Source: JAEUHM01 sp964538625 (GTDB lineage: Bacteria; Verrucomicrobiota; Verrucomicrobiia; Verrucomicrobiales; Verrucomicrobiaceae). From it: 64,000 bases of DNA. The stretch is taken from contig CAZIGH010000002.1 of assembly GCA_964538625.1 (NCBI GenBank), forward strand, positions 1-64,000, read 5' to 3'. Positions 16,601-25,224 of the stretch are shown piece by piece. The position numbers were made by a program, and so were the translations under genes. The notes under the pieces were generated by a model. It was not told the DNA's origin and searched no databases. It saw only the letters and a program-made list of their open reading frames with translations. Every line of letters begins with the position of its first letter. Within the stretch, counting starts at the first letter, position 1.

Positions 16601-17239
16601 CTCCCCATCCGCGTGGCCTATAAATAGCAGGTGGCTCCAGAGCCCCGCAGCCGTGGACCGGACCAGCGAGAGGTCCGGCGTGAAGTGCCGCTTCAGTTCC
16701 GGGAGCAGATGAGCCTCCATGCGGACATGGTTCATGGCCATCCACTTGCGAAAAGCCGGAACCGGGCTGTGATGGAAGTCCACTAAGGCGAAGTGACCAC
16801 CGCAACGCAGTTCTTCACGGGCATTCCGTATCGCGTCGTCCCAGCCCGGATTGAACATGCTCAAGGCGTAGGAGCAGATGACCAGGTCAAAGCCTTCGTT
16901 CAGCGGGGATTCATATCGTTGCTGTCGCAAGGATAGCCTGTCGCTGAGCACTCTGAGCTTCTTTTCCGCGATGGCCAGCATGTCTGTAGAGAGATCCACG
17001 CCGGTCAGCTTGGCAGAGGGAAAGGCGCGTCCGAGAAGGGCGAGATTGTGACCTGTGCCGCAGCCAATCTCCAGCACGCGCTGAGGCTGGCAGTAGGCGC
17101 GCAGTTTCTCCACCAGAGTGCTCCGTCCGTGCAGGAATGTCCACCGCGTGGCGTCGTAAATGCGAGCATGCAGCCGGTAGTAAGCATCCACGCCTGAGCC
17201 GACGGTGACTGCGGGACGGGAGTCTGCGATCATGCTCAA
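16583..17239 (-). CDS. btaB: BtaB-like SAM-dependent N-methyltransferase (betaine lipid synthesis)
   Basis: In Rhodobacter, BtaB methylates the amine of diacylglyceryl-homoserine three times to give the betaine lipid DGTS. This 218-residue protein has the class I methyltransferase core: VLEIGCGTGHNLALLG (motif I), LTGVDLSTDMLAIAEKKL (motif II), and the later FDLVICSYALSMFNPGWDDA, plus CGGHFALVDFHHSPVPAFRK, which resembles BtaB. It overlaps the upstream btaA by four bases (ATGA at 17236-17239), which strongly supports the pathway assignment. Its 3' end carries the 6S terminator on the other strand. Without btaA next door it would only be called a generic methyltransferase. Confidence 0.82.
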   Translation of the reverse strand: MSMIADSRPAVTVGSGVDAYYRLHARIYDATRWTFLHGRSTLVEKLRAYCQPQRVLEIGCGTGHNLALLGRAFPSAKLTGVDLSTDMLAIAEKKLRVLSDRLSLRQQRYESPLNEGFDLVICSYALSMFNPGWDDAIRNAREELRCGGHFALVDFHHSPVPAFRKWMAMNHVRMEAHLLPELKRHFTPDLSLVRSTAAGLWSHLLFIGHADGEKKEAP

Positions 17240-18426
17240 ACGACCTCTGCGAGATGAAGGCTCCCATACGTACCCACACGATCCTGACGGTGAAGGATGC
17301 GTGTCAGCTCGGGATGGAAGCGGAGATGATGCCGGATGTCCGCAGGGATGAAGTCAAGATTGGGAGAGGCAGACCGCAGCAGGATGCGTGTGCCGGGCTT
17401 GCTGGAGGACAGGATGAGTTCCCATTCCTCGCGCAGACCCTCAGTGTCATTCCACGCCAGCCAGTCCTGATGATCCAGAAGGATGAAGTGGGAGTATGTG
17501 CCAGGGTTTGCCTTGAGAAACTGTGCGATGCTCATGGTGTGAGTGGACACGCGCGTGGCGCAGCACTGGAGCATGAGGTGGTTTCTCTCTCGAAGATACT
17601 CAGGGCAACAGTCAGCGGTATAGTGACCAGTGAGATAGACCCGCCAGAAGTAGTTGTCTGAGATGGGCACCTCAGTCATCACGTGGCGGAGCTTGTCCTT
17701 CACGTAGGCTTCAAGCCCGCCTTGGTGGGATTGTTCAATGAGGCTGATCTGCGCTCGCGGCACGCCCAGGAAGGCCATGAGAGTGGGCTGGCGCACTAGC
17801 CAGCTGCTGATGCGACCCCAGATCTCCGGTTCCAGGTGCGAATAGATTTCCTTTTGCTCACGCAGAGAGAGGCTGTCGAGTAGGCGCTCGGCGAGGCGAC
17901 GCACCTGGGGCTTGGCCTGAAAGAGCGCCTTCACCATGATCCACGCCGCGATGCCAGATGTGCCGTGGTAGTAGAAGGACTTCTTGAGCGAGCGCGGATC
18001 AAACATCCCGATCTGGCGATCCCAAAACGCCCGGGTGGGAGCAGGCAGATGAGGGCGCACCTGAAGGTAAACCTCCTCATGACGGGGATGCGAACCTGCC
18101 CCGAACATCTGGAAGAGATCGTTGAAAGGCACGTGAGTCAGCAGTGCCAGTTTGAGCTCCAGCAGTGCGTTTTGCCGGTGGTTCATGTCCACGGCGAAAA
18201 TGTGCTCAGGCCCGTCGAGCAGGTAGTCCAAGACATTGCAACCGGCGCTGGTGATGGTGACCACTCGGCTGTCCGCACCCAGTTCGAGGAGCTCGCGGTC
18301 GATCCGCGGGTCCTCCCACGTGGCGTTGTAAATGAGGTTGGAACGGTGGACCTGGTTGAAAGCCAGATCGTGTGCGGCCTTCAATGCGCGGGGCGCGATA
18401 CCGGGTGCGGGTGGAGCTTCGACCAT
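17236..18426 (-). CDS. btaA: BtaA-like diacylglycerol 3-amino-3-carboxypropyltransferase (DUF3419)
   Basis: BtaA moves the 3-amino-3-carboxypropyl group of S-adenosylmethionine onto diacylglycerol, making the homoserine-ether head group of betaine lipids. I start it at ATG 18424-18426 (396 residues); the open frame extends 41 codons further but that part is not family-like. Features: FNQVHRSNLIYNATWEDPRI, SNLI/WEDPRID being the DUF3419 entry block; VVTITSAGCNVLDYL, the SAM-binding loop; IFAVDMNHRQNALLELKLA; GMFDPRSLKKSFYYHGTSG; and the C-terminal FILLDHQDWLAW and RILLRSASPNLDFIP. It is translationally coupled to btaB. It is likely membrane-associated and induced by phosphate limitation in relatives; no Pho box was identified here. 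Confidence 0.88.
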   Translation of the reverse strand: MVEAPPAPGIAPRALKAAHDLAFNQVHRSNLIYNATWEDPRIDRELLELGADSRVVTITSAGCNVLDYLLDGPEHIFAVDMNHRQNALLELKLALLTHVPFNDLFQMFGAGSHPRHEEVYLQVRPHLPAPTRAFWDRQIGMFDPRSLKKSFYYHGTSGIAAWIMVKALFQAKPQVRRLAERLLDSLSLREQKEIYSHLEPEIWGRISSWLVRQPTLMAFLGVPRAQISLIEQSHQGGLEAYVKDKLRHVMTEVPISDNYFWRVYLTGHYTADCCPEYLRERNHLMLQCCATRVSTHTMSIAQFLKANPGTYSHFILLDHQDWLAWNDTEGLREEWELILSSSKPGTRILLRSASPNLDFIPADIRHHLRFHPELTRILHRQDRVGTYGSLHLAEVV

Positions 18427-18632
18427 CGGGTTGGGTTCTTTTGGGGGACGGTACAGTCGCCCCAGCACCCGCCAGTGCGAGCGGAACCGCGTGCCATTGC
18501 CGTCACATGGAGTCATCTGAAGGGCGCTCAGCTCATCTCCCGGGACCATTCTTCTTTTGTGGACTTCGGCAGAGCAGTGACCTTCAAGATGGAAAGACCC
18601 GGCATGAACCGCCGTAGGTTCCCCCTGTTCCC

Positions 18633-21296
18633 ATGCTGTCCAAAAGCACTTTTTTACTCCTGTTCGTCCCCGGCTTGTCTTTGGCTGCGGATGGCGCGGT
18701 GCCCACCTTTGAAAAAGATGTGCGCCCTATCCTCAAGGCGCATTGCTTTCACTGTCACGGCGAGGAAAATGTGACGAAAGGCGGCTTGGATGTGCGGCTG
18801 GTGCGCTACATTACCAAAGGCGGAGACAGCGGCCCGGCCGTGGTGGCAGGTGTGCCAGCCAAGAGTCATCTGCTGGAACTGGTGAAGTCCGGTGAGATGC
18901 CGAAGGGCAAGGGCAAGCTCAGCGAGCGTGAGATCACAACTCTGGAAAAGTGGATCGCTGCCGGGGCAAAGACGCTGCGGCCCGAGCCTGAGAAACTCGG
19001 GCCAGAGCATCTCTTCACGGATGAAGATCGTGCCTGGTGGGCGCTCCAGCCGGTCAAGCGGCCCGCCGTGCCACAAGTGGCAGAAGCAAACCGCCGTCTG
19101 GTACGCACGCCCATTGATGCATTTATCCTTCGCAAGCTTGAGGACAAGGGGTTGACCCTGTCCCCGGAGGCGAAACCCGAAGTGCTGCTACGCCGCATGA
19201 CGGTGGATCTCACCGGCTTGCCGCCTGCTGAAGAAGAGAGGATGAAGTTTGTGCAGGAGTATGTGCGCGACCCGGACGCCGCCGTGCGGGCGGCGGTGGA
19301 CAGACTGCTGGAGTCAAAAGCTTATGGCGAGCGCTGGGGCAGGCACTGGCTGGATGTGGCCGGATACGCGGATAGCGATGGCTACACGGAGAAAGATCCC
19401 GAGCGCAAGTGGGCGTGGAAGTACCGCGACTATGTGGTCAATGCGCTCAACAACGACAAACCCTGGGACCAGTTCATCCAGGAGCAACTTGCCGGAGATG
19501 AGATGGTCAAGCAGCCCTATAAGGATCTGGATGCGACGGCGGAGGAGAAGTTGGCCGCTACAGGTTTCCTGCGCATGGCACCGGACGGCACCGGCACCAT
19601 GAATGACGTCACTGCACGAAACGCCTGTGTTTCGGACACGCTTAAAATCGTGGGCACTGCCTTTTACGGCATGACCATCGCCTGCGCACAATGTCACGAC
19701 CATAGGTATGACCCCATCAGTCACGCAGATTACTACCGGTTGCGCGCTGTGTTTGAGCCCGGCTTTGACACCAAGAGCTGGAAGGTTCCTGTAGCGCGGC
19801 TGGTTTCATTGCTGACGGAGAAAGAACGGGCAGAAGCAGCCCGGATTGAGGAAGAAGCCAAGAAACTCGATGCCGCGCGCTTGGCAAAGCAGGAGGAGTT
19901 CATCACCGAAGTGCTGGAGAAGGAGCTGGCCAAAGCGGCGGAGAAAGACCGCGAACCGCTGAGGATAGCGTATCGCACCGCCACAGCCAAACGCACGCCC
20001 GATCAGGTCAAGCTGCTCAAGGCCCATCCAAGAGTCAATCAACTCAGCGGCGGTTCACTCTATCTCTACGACACCACCTACCAGACCCAGCACGCCAAGA
20101 CCCTGGAAAAAATGGCGTCCGACGCGGCAGCGGTTCGTGCTACAAAACCGAAAGAAGAGTTCCTTCAGGCCTTCACCGAGCTGCCGAGAGACAAACCCGA
20201 GACCGTGCCCGCAACCTTTGTTCTCCATCGCGGCGACCCAGAATCACCGAAAGACAAAGTGCTTCCCTCGGATCTTTCAGTGCTGGCTGGTCACAGAAAG
20301 GTGGAGATACCCGAAAAGCTTCCCGGGGTGCAGACCTCAGGGCGCAGGCTCTCGCTTGCAAAACAGCTCACCGACGGCACGCACCCGCTCGTGGCCCGGG
20401 TGCTGGTCAACCGGTTTTGGATGCACCACTTTGGCAAAGGCATTGTAGCCAGTGCCGGGGACTTCGGCCGCCTCGGCTCATTGCCCACACATCCCGAACT
20501 GCTGGACTGGCTCGCATCGGAGTTTGTGGCGGGCGGCTGGAGTTTGAAGAAGTTCCATCGGCTGGTGATGACCAGCGCCGTCTATCGGCAATCCTCGACC
20601 CGGGATGAGGAGCGGGATCGCATCGACCCGGACAATGCACTGCTCAGTCGCATGAACGTGCGCCGCATTGAAGCTGAAACGCTCCGGGACGCTCTGCTGT
20701 TAGTCTCAGGAAAGCTCAACCAGAGGTGTGGAGGAGAACCGGTGCCGGTCATGCACAACACGGAAGGTCAGGTCGTCATAGGCGTGGACACCACGGACTC
20801 GGCGGGTCGGCCTAGCGGAAAATACATTCCTCTGAACGGCGAGGAGTTCCGTCGCAGCCTCTACGTGCAGGCCAGGCGCACAAGGCCGCTGGAAATGTTC
20901 AACACGTTCGACGCCCCTAGCATGATGGAGGCAAACTGCGAGACGCGCCCCATCACCACCGTAAGCCCGCAGAGCCTTCTGCTGATGAATAACACCTACA
21001 TGCGGGAATATGCAGGGCACTTCGCGCAACGGGTCATGAAGGAGCGTCCTGAGTCCGCTGAAGAGCAGGCCCGGCTGGCCATCTCCCTTGCGTTTGCCCG
21101 GCAACCATCTGACTCTGAGGTGTTGGAGGCTGTGGAGTTCGTGAAACAACAGACAGAGCATTACCGCAAGCAGCCCGTGCCACTGGAGGCCGCTGTGGGA
21201 CCCGTTTCCAAGACTCCCGCAGCCCCTGAACTCCAGGGGTTGGCCGCACTCTGCCACGCGCTGATGAGCGCCAATGAGTTCCTCTATGTCGATTGA
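18633..21296 (+). CDS. Secreted PSCyt1-DUF1549-DUF1553 cytochrome-like protein
   Basis: A large exported protein typical of Planctomycetes and Verrucomicrobia. 887 residues. Signal peptide MLSKSTFLLLFVPGLSLA. Planctomycete cytochrome C domain (about residues 22-115) with heme motif C38-F-H-C41-H42. DUF1549/PSCyt2 (about 140-380) with a second possible heme motif C351-A-Q-C354-H355 in CAQCHDHRYDPI. A charged helical linker (about 395-470) follows, then DUF1553/PSD1 in the C-terminal third with LVNRFWMHHFGKGIV and MNVRRIEAETLRDALL. The family often lies beside DUF1501 genes and is thought to act in periplasmic redox or polymer breakdown, but function is unproven. No DUF1501 partner is present here. 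Confidence 0.9.
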   Translation: MLSKSTFLLLFVPGLSLAADGAVPTFEKDVRPILKAHCFHCHGEENVTKGGLDVRLVRYITKGGDSGPAVVAGVPAKSHLLELVKSGEMPKGKGKLSEREITTLEKWIAAGAKTLRPEPEKLGPEHLFTDEDRAWWALQPVKRPAVPQVAEANRRLVRTPIDAFILRKLEDKGLTLSPEAKPEVLLRRMTVDLTGLPPAEEERMKFVQEYVRDPDAAVRAAVDRLLESKAYGERWGRHWLDVAGYADSDGYTEKDPERKWAWKYRDYVVNALNNDKPWDQFIQEQLAGDEMVKQPYKDLDATAEEKLAATGFLRMAPDGTGTMNDVTARNACVSDTLKIVGTAFYGMTIACAQCHDHRYDPISHADYYRLRAVFEPGFDTKSWKVPVARLVSLLTEKERAEAARIEEEAKKLDAARLAKQEEFITEVLEKELAKAAEKDREPLRIAYRTATAKRTPDQVKLLKAHPRVNQLSGGSLYLYDTTYQTQHAKTLEKMASDAAAVRATKPKEEFLQAFTELPRDKPETVPATFVLHRGDPESPKDKVLPSDLSVLAGHRKVEIPEKLPGVQTSGRRLSLAKQLTDGTHPLVARVLVNRFWMHHFGKGIVASAGDFGRLGSLPTHPELLDWLASEFVAGGWSLKKFHRLVMTSAVYRQSSTRDEERDRIDPDNALLSRMNVRRIEAETLRDALLLVSGKLNQRCGGEPVPVMHNTEGQVVIGVDTTDSAGRPSGKYIPLNGEEFRRSLYVQARRTRPLEMFNTFDAPSMMEANCETRPITTVSPQSLLLMNNTYMREYAGHFAQRVMKERPESAEEQARLAISLAFARQPSDSEVLEAVEFVKQQTEHYRKQPVPLEAAVGPVSKTPAAPELQGLAALCHALMSANEFLYVD

Positions 21297-21484
21297 GTTC
21301 GGCAGTCAGAGGACCAGTTCACGGCTCAGCTTTCCACCCACGACAGGTCTCTCATCAGAGAGCGCGAAATGGGCGAGCGTTTCGCCTCCGCGTCGGAAAC
21401 GCTTCCAGGCATCTTGATGGCGTGCGTTGAAGTGGACCCGCTCACCCAAAGGAGGATGGGTGGGTAACTTGGGTTTGAGGTCCG

Positions 21485-24400
21485 CTACTTCACCAGCTTC
21501 ATGAGGAGGTCTTTGCTCTCCACGCTTTCGCCTATTTTCACGCAGATCTCCTGTACGGTGCCGGCGCAGGGGGCGGCCACTGCGGCGAACATCTTCATGG
21601 CTTCCAGGGTCAGCAGCGTTTCGCCTTCTTTGACTTTGTGACCGACGCTGACGGCGATGCTGGCCACCATGCCCGGCATGGGTGCGCCGACCTGGGAGGA
21701 GTCGGAAGGGTCTGCCTTGATTCTCGTGACGGCGTTTTTGGCGAGCTTGGTGTTGGTGACCGTGGTGTGTCTGGGGTAGCCGTTGAGTTCGAAGATGGCG
21801 GTCTGCTGACCATTCTGATCTGGGTCGGTGAGGTTCACCAGACGCACGAAGAGGGTTTTTCCTTCTTCGAGGTGAACGGTGATCTCCTCTTTCTCCTGGA
21901 GTCCATAGTAGTAGGCAGGTGTGGGGAGCACGCTGACGTCGCCATAAGTCTTGCGGAAGTCCGCAAACTTCATGAAGACGTCCGGATACATGAGGTAGCT
22001 CCAGACGTCGTCTTCGCTAGGTTTGCGCTTCATTTTGGCCTCAAGCTCGGAACGCACGTCCTCGAGCTTTATTTTTGCAGCGTGGGCACCAGGGCGGCCC
22101 TTGATGCGTTTGCCACCTTTGCCCACGATGGCATCTGCCAGTGCGTTCCACTTTTTCCATGAGTCTCTGGCCTCAGTAGGTTCGAGCCCATAGAAGGGCT
22201 CGCCCAACCAGCCTTCGAACATGCTGGTGACGTCCTTGCTCCACTTGGTGCCCTGGAGGTTGATGATGTCAGCGGGTTTCACGCCACGTGCGACGCATTC
22301 GATGGCGAGATCACCCACCACTTTGCTACTCGGCGTGACTTTGATGATGTCTCCGCAGAGCTGGTTGACCTCGGCGTAGGCTCGGGCGATTTCCGGCCAG
22401 CGGGAGGCCATGCCCATGCCGGCGGCCTGTTCCTTGAGGTTGGTGTACTGGCCGCCGGGCATCTCATGGAGATACACTTCGGCTGTGCCGTAGGGCTCGC
22501 TGGTGTCGAAGGGCTTGTAGTAGGTGCGCACGGTAGCCCAGTAGTCGCTGTATTCCTGAAGGGCGTCTGCATCCAGGCCGGTATCGCGGTTGGTGTGCTG
22601 AAGCGCTGCGACGATGGAGTTGAGGTTTGGCTGCGAGGTTCCACCGCTCAATGAGGCCACGGCGGCGTCGCAGACGTCCACGCCTGCGTCTGCGGCATTG
22701 AGGATGCTGCCGGCGTTGAGTCCGCTGGTGTCGTGGGTGTGGAAGTGAATGGGGATACCGATTTCTTCCTTGAGCGCCTTGACGAGTTTCTTGGCGGCGT
22801 AGGGGCGGACGAGGCCGGCCATGTCTTTGATGCAGAGCATGTGGGCACCCATTTTTTCGAGTTCCTTGGCGAGCTTGATGTAATACTTGAGCCCGTATTT
22901 GTCTCGGCTTGGGTCCAGGATGTCACCTGTGTAGCATACGGTGCCCTCGCAGATGGAGGTGGTGTCTTCACGCACGGCTTCCATGGCAGCCGTGAGGTTC
23001 GGCAGGTAGTTAAGCGAGTCGAAGATGCGGAAGATGTCCATGCCGTTGGCGGCGGCATGTTTGATGAAGCCTTTGACCACGTTGTCCGGGTAGTTGGTAT
23101 AACCGACTGCGTTGGAGCCGCGGAAGAGCATCTGGAAGAGGATGTTCGGCACTTTGGCCCGGAGTTGGCGCAGGCGTTCCCAGGGGTCTTCGCGGAGGAA
23201 ACGCATGGCGACGTCAAAGGTGGCACCACCCCACATTTCCATGGAGAAGAGATTTGGAAGTCGATGCGCTACGGCGTCTGCCACGGCCAGCATGTCGTAG
23301 GATCTCATGCGGGTGGCCAGCAGGGACTGATGGGCATCTCGCATGGTGGTGTCTGTCATGAGCAGGCGCTTCTGCCGGGCTACCCAGTCTTTGCAGAACT
23401 TCTCTGGCCCCATTTGGGTGAGGAGCTGCTTGGTGCCTGGCTGTGGGGCCTCCAGGTGGTTCCAGCTGGGCACGGGGGCAGGGGAGAGCTTGCCCACCGT
23501 TTTGTGGGTGAAGCCTTTGGCAAAGGGGTTGCCGTTGACCATCGTGTCCGCCAGGTAGTTGAGCATTTTCGTGGCGCGATCTTTTCGCGCGGCGAAATGG
23601 AACAGGTGGGGATTGGTGTCGATGAAGCGTGTCGTGGCCTGTCCGCTCTTGAACAGCGGATCGTGGATGACGTTCATCAGGAACGGGATGTTGGTCTTGA
23701 CGCCGCGGATGCGGAACTCTCTCAGGGAGCGATCCATGCGGTCCAGTGCGATCTGGTAGTTGCGGCCGAAGACGGTGAGCTTGACCAGCATGGAATCATA
23801 GTAAGGGGTGATGACTGCGTTCTGGGTGCCTAGGGCGCCATCCAGGCGCACGCCGAATCCACCCGCGCTGCGGTAGGTGAGGATCTTTCCGAAGTCCGGT
23901 GTGAATCCGTTTTCCGGATCTTCAGTGGTGATGCGGCACTGAATGGCAAAACCGCTCTTCTCCACTTGGTCCTGCGGGGGAAGCGCCATGACGGGGCCAT
24001 GCAGTTCATGCCCCATGGCGATCTGAATCTGCGACTGCACGATGTCGATAGCGGTGATCTCCTCGGTGACGGTGTGCTCCACTTGCACACGAGGATTCAT
24101 CTCGATGAAGTACCAGTCTCCAGCATCTACATCGACAAGGAACTCTACGGTGCCGGCGTGGCTGTATCCCACTTCGCGAGCGATTTTCACCGAAGCGTCG
24201 CAGAGACCATCGATGATTTTTTGATCCACCCCGTAGCTCGGTGCCATCTCGATGACTTTTTGGTGTCGGCGCTGCACGGAGCAGTCGCGCTCATGGAGAT
24301 GGAGGATGTTGCCATGCTTGTCGGCGAGGATCTGGACTTCGATGTGCTTGGCACGTCCGACGAACTTCTCGAGAAACACGGCTCCGTTGCCAAAGGCGCG

Positions 24401-25027
24401 GGCTGCTTCGTTCTGCGCTTCATCGAGCAGCTTCTCGAGGTCCTTTGCCTCCTGCACCACACGCATCCCCCGGCCACCGCCGCCGAATGCCGCTTTGATG
24501 ATGAGTGGGAATCCGATTTTTTTGGCGATGGCCAGTGCGTCCTTGCGGTTGCTGACTGGGTCCTTGGTGCCTTGGAGTGTCGGGATCTGGAGTTTCTCTG
24601 CCACGTTTCGCGCGGCGGTTTTATCACCCATCATTTCGAGCACTTTGGGGTCTGGACCGATGAAGATGATGCCGTTGTCTGCGCAGGCCTGGGCAAACTG
24701 CGGGTTCTCGGAGAGGAAGCCGTAGCCGGGGTGGATGGCGTCACAGCCCTTCTCCTTGGCCAGCGCTACGATGCCTTCCACATCCAGGTAGGCACCTACG
24801 GGGCCCTTGTCTTTGTTGAGTTCGTAGGCTTCGTCTGCCTTGAAGCGATGCGGGCAGAAGCGGTCTTCGGCTGCATAGATGGCCACCGTGCGGATGCCAA
24901 GTTCCGTGGCCGCTCTCATGATGCGGATGGCGATTTCACTGCGGTTCGCCACGAGCAGCTTTTTGATGGGACGAATCCCCGAGGCGGAGGCTTTGGCGGG
25001 AGCGGAAACGGATTTTTTGGAGGGCAT
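21485..25027 (-). CDS. pyc: Pyruvate carboxylase
   Basis: Makes oxaloacetate from pyruvate, bicarbonate and ATP, refilling the TCA cycle. About 1180 residues, the single-chain form. I chose ATG 25025-25027; a GTG seven codons upstream is the alternative. Order: biotin carboxylase (KLLVANRSEIAIRIMRAATE; ATP loop AAFGGGGRGMRVV; MNPRVQVEHTVTEEITAIDI), the carboxyltransferase barrel (LLMTDTTMRDAHQSLLATRM, and MDIFRIFDSLNYL), the PYC/OADA domain, and a biotinyl domain near the C-terminus with EAMKM, whose lysine (about residue 1145) carries biotin. All expected parts are present and no frameshift was seen. It is transcribed alone, with no terminator seen downstream. Identity is certain. Confidence 0.97.
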   Translation of the reverse strand: MPSKKSVSAPAKASASGIRPIKKLLVANRSEIAIRIMRAATELGIRTVAIYAAEDRFCPHRFKADEAYELNKDKGPVGAYLDVEGIVALAKEKGCDAIHPGYGFLSENPQFAQACADNGIIFIGPDPKVLEMMGDKTAARNVAEKLQIPTLQGTKDPVSNRKDALAIAKKIGFPLIIKAAFGGGGRGMRVVQEAKDLEKLLDEAQNEAARAFGNGAVFLEKFVGRAKHIEVQILADKHGNILHLHERDCSVQRRHQKVIEMAPSYGVDQKIIDGLCDASVKIAREVGYSHAGTVEFLVDVDAGDWYFIEMNPRVQVEHTVTEEITAIDIVQSQIQIAMGHELHGPVMALPPQDQVEKSGFAIQCRITTEDPENGFTPDFGKILTYRSAGGFGVRLDGALGTQNAVITPYYDSMLVKLTVFGRNYQIALDRMDRSLREFRIRGVKTNIPFLMNVIHDPLFKSGQATTRFIDTNPHLFHFAARKDRATKMLNYLADTMVNGNPFAKGFTHKTVGKLSPAPVPSWNHLEAPQPGTKQLLTQMGPEKFCKDWVARQKRLLMTDTTMRDAHQSLLATRMRSYDMLAVADAVAHRLPNLFSMEMWGGATFDVAMRFLREDPWERLRQLRAKVPNILFQMLFRGSNAVGYTNYPDNVVKGFIKHAAANGMDIFRIFDSLNYLPNLTAAMEAVREDTTSICEGTVCYTGDILDPSRDKYGLKYYIKLAKELEKMGAHMLCIKDMAGLVRPYAAKKLVKALKEEIGIPIHFHTHDTSGLNAGSILNAADAGVDVCDAAVASLSGGTSQPNLNSIVAALQHTNRDTGLDADALQEYSDYWATVRTYYKPFDTSEPYGTAEVYLHEMPGGQYTNLKEQAAGMGMASRWPEIARAYAEVNQLCGDIIKVTPSSKVVGDLAIECVARGVKPADIINLQGTKWSKDVTSMFEGWLGEPFYGLEPTEARDSWKKWNALADAIVGKGGKRIKGRPGAHAAKIKLEDVRSELEAKMKRKPSEDDVWSYLMYPDVFMKFADFRKTYGDVSVLPTPAYYYGLQEKEEITVHLEEGKTLFVRLVNLTDPDQNGQQTAIFELNGYPRHTTVTNTKLAKNAVTRIKADPSDSSQVGAPMPGMVASIAVSVGHKVKEGETLLTLEAMKMFAAVAAPCAGTVQEICVKIGESVESKDLLMKLVK

Positions 25028-25224
25028 GGCTGGAAAGAGGACCGCCACTTTGTCACGGTCGTGCGGTGAGGCAAGGGGGGAAAGCGGCGGGCGACGGAAG
25101 CTGACTCAGAAGCCTTGCCCAACATCTGGAGGTGTTGCCGAAGGGAGGTGGCGCGAAGAGACGGCCCGCTAGCGTCAAGGCGGTTACGGTTGCCTCTTCA
25201 TTGCGAGGTCCTCACTATTTCCTG

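Noticed and set aside
23966..25069. A 367-codon open frame on the plus strand opposite pyc
   Set aside because: It lies opposite conserved biotin carboxylase sequence, its residues are unlike any family and its frame follows from the strong codon bias of pyc.
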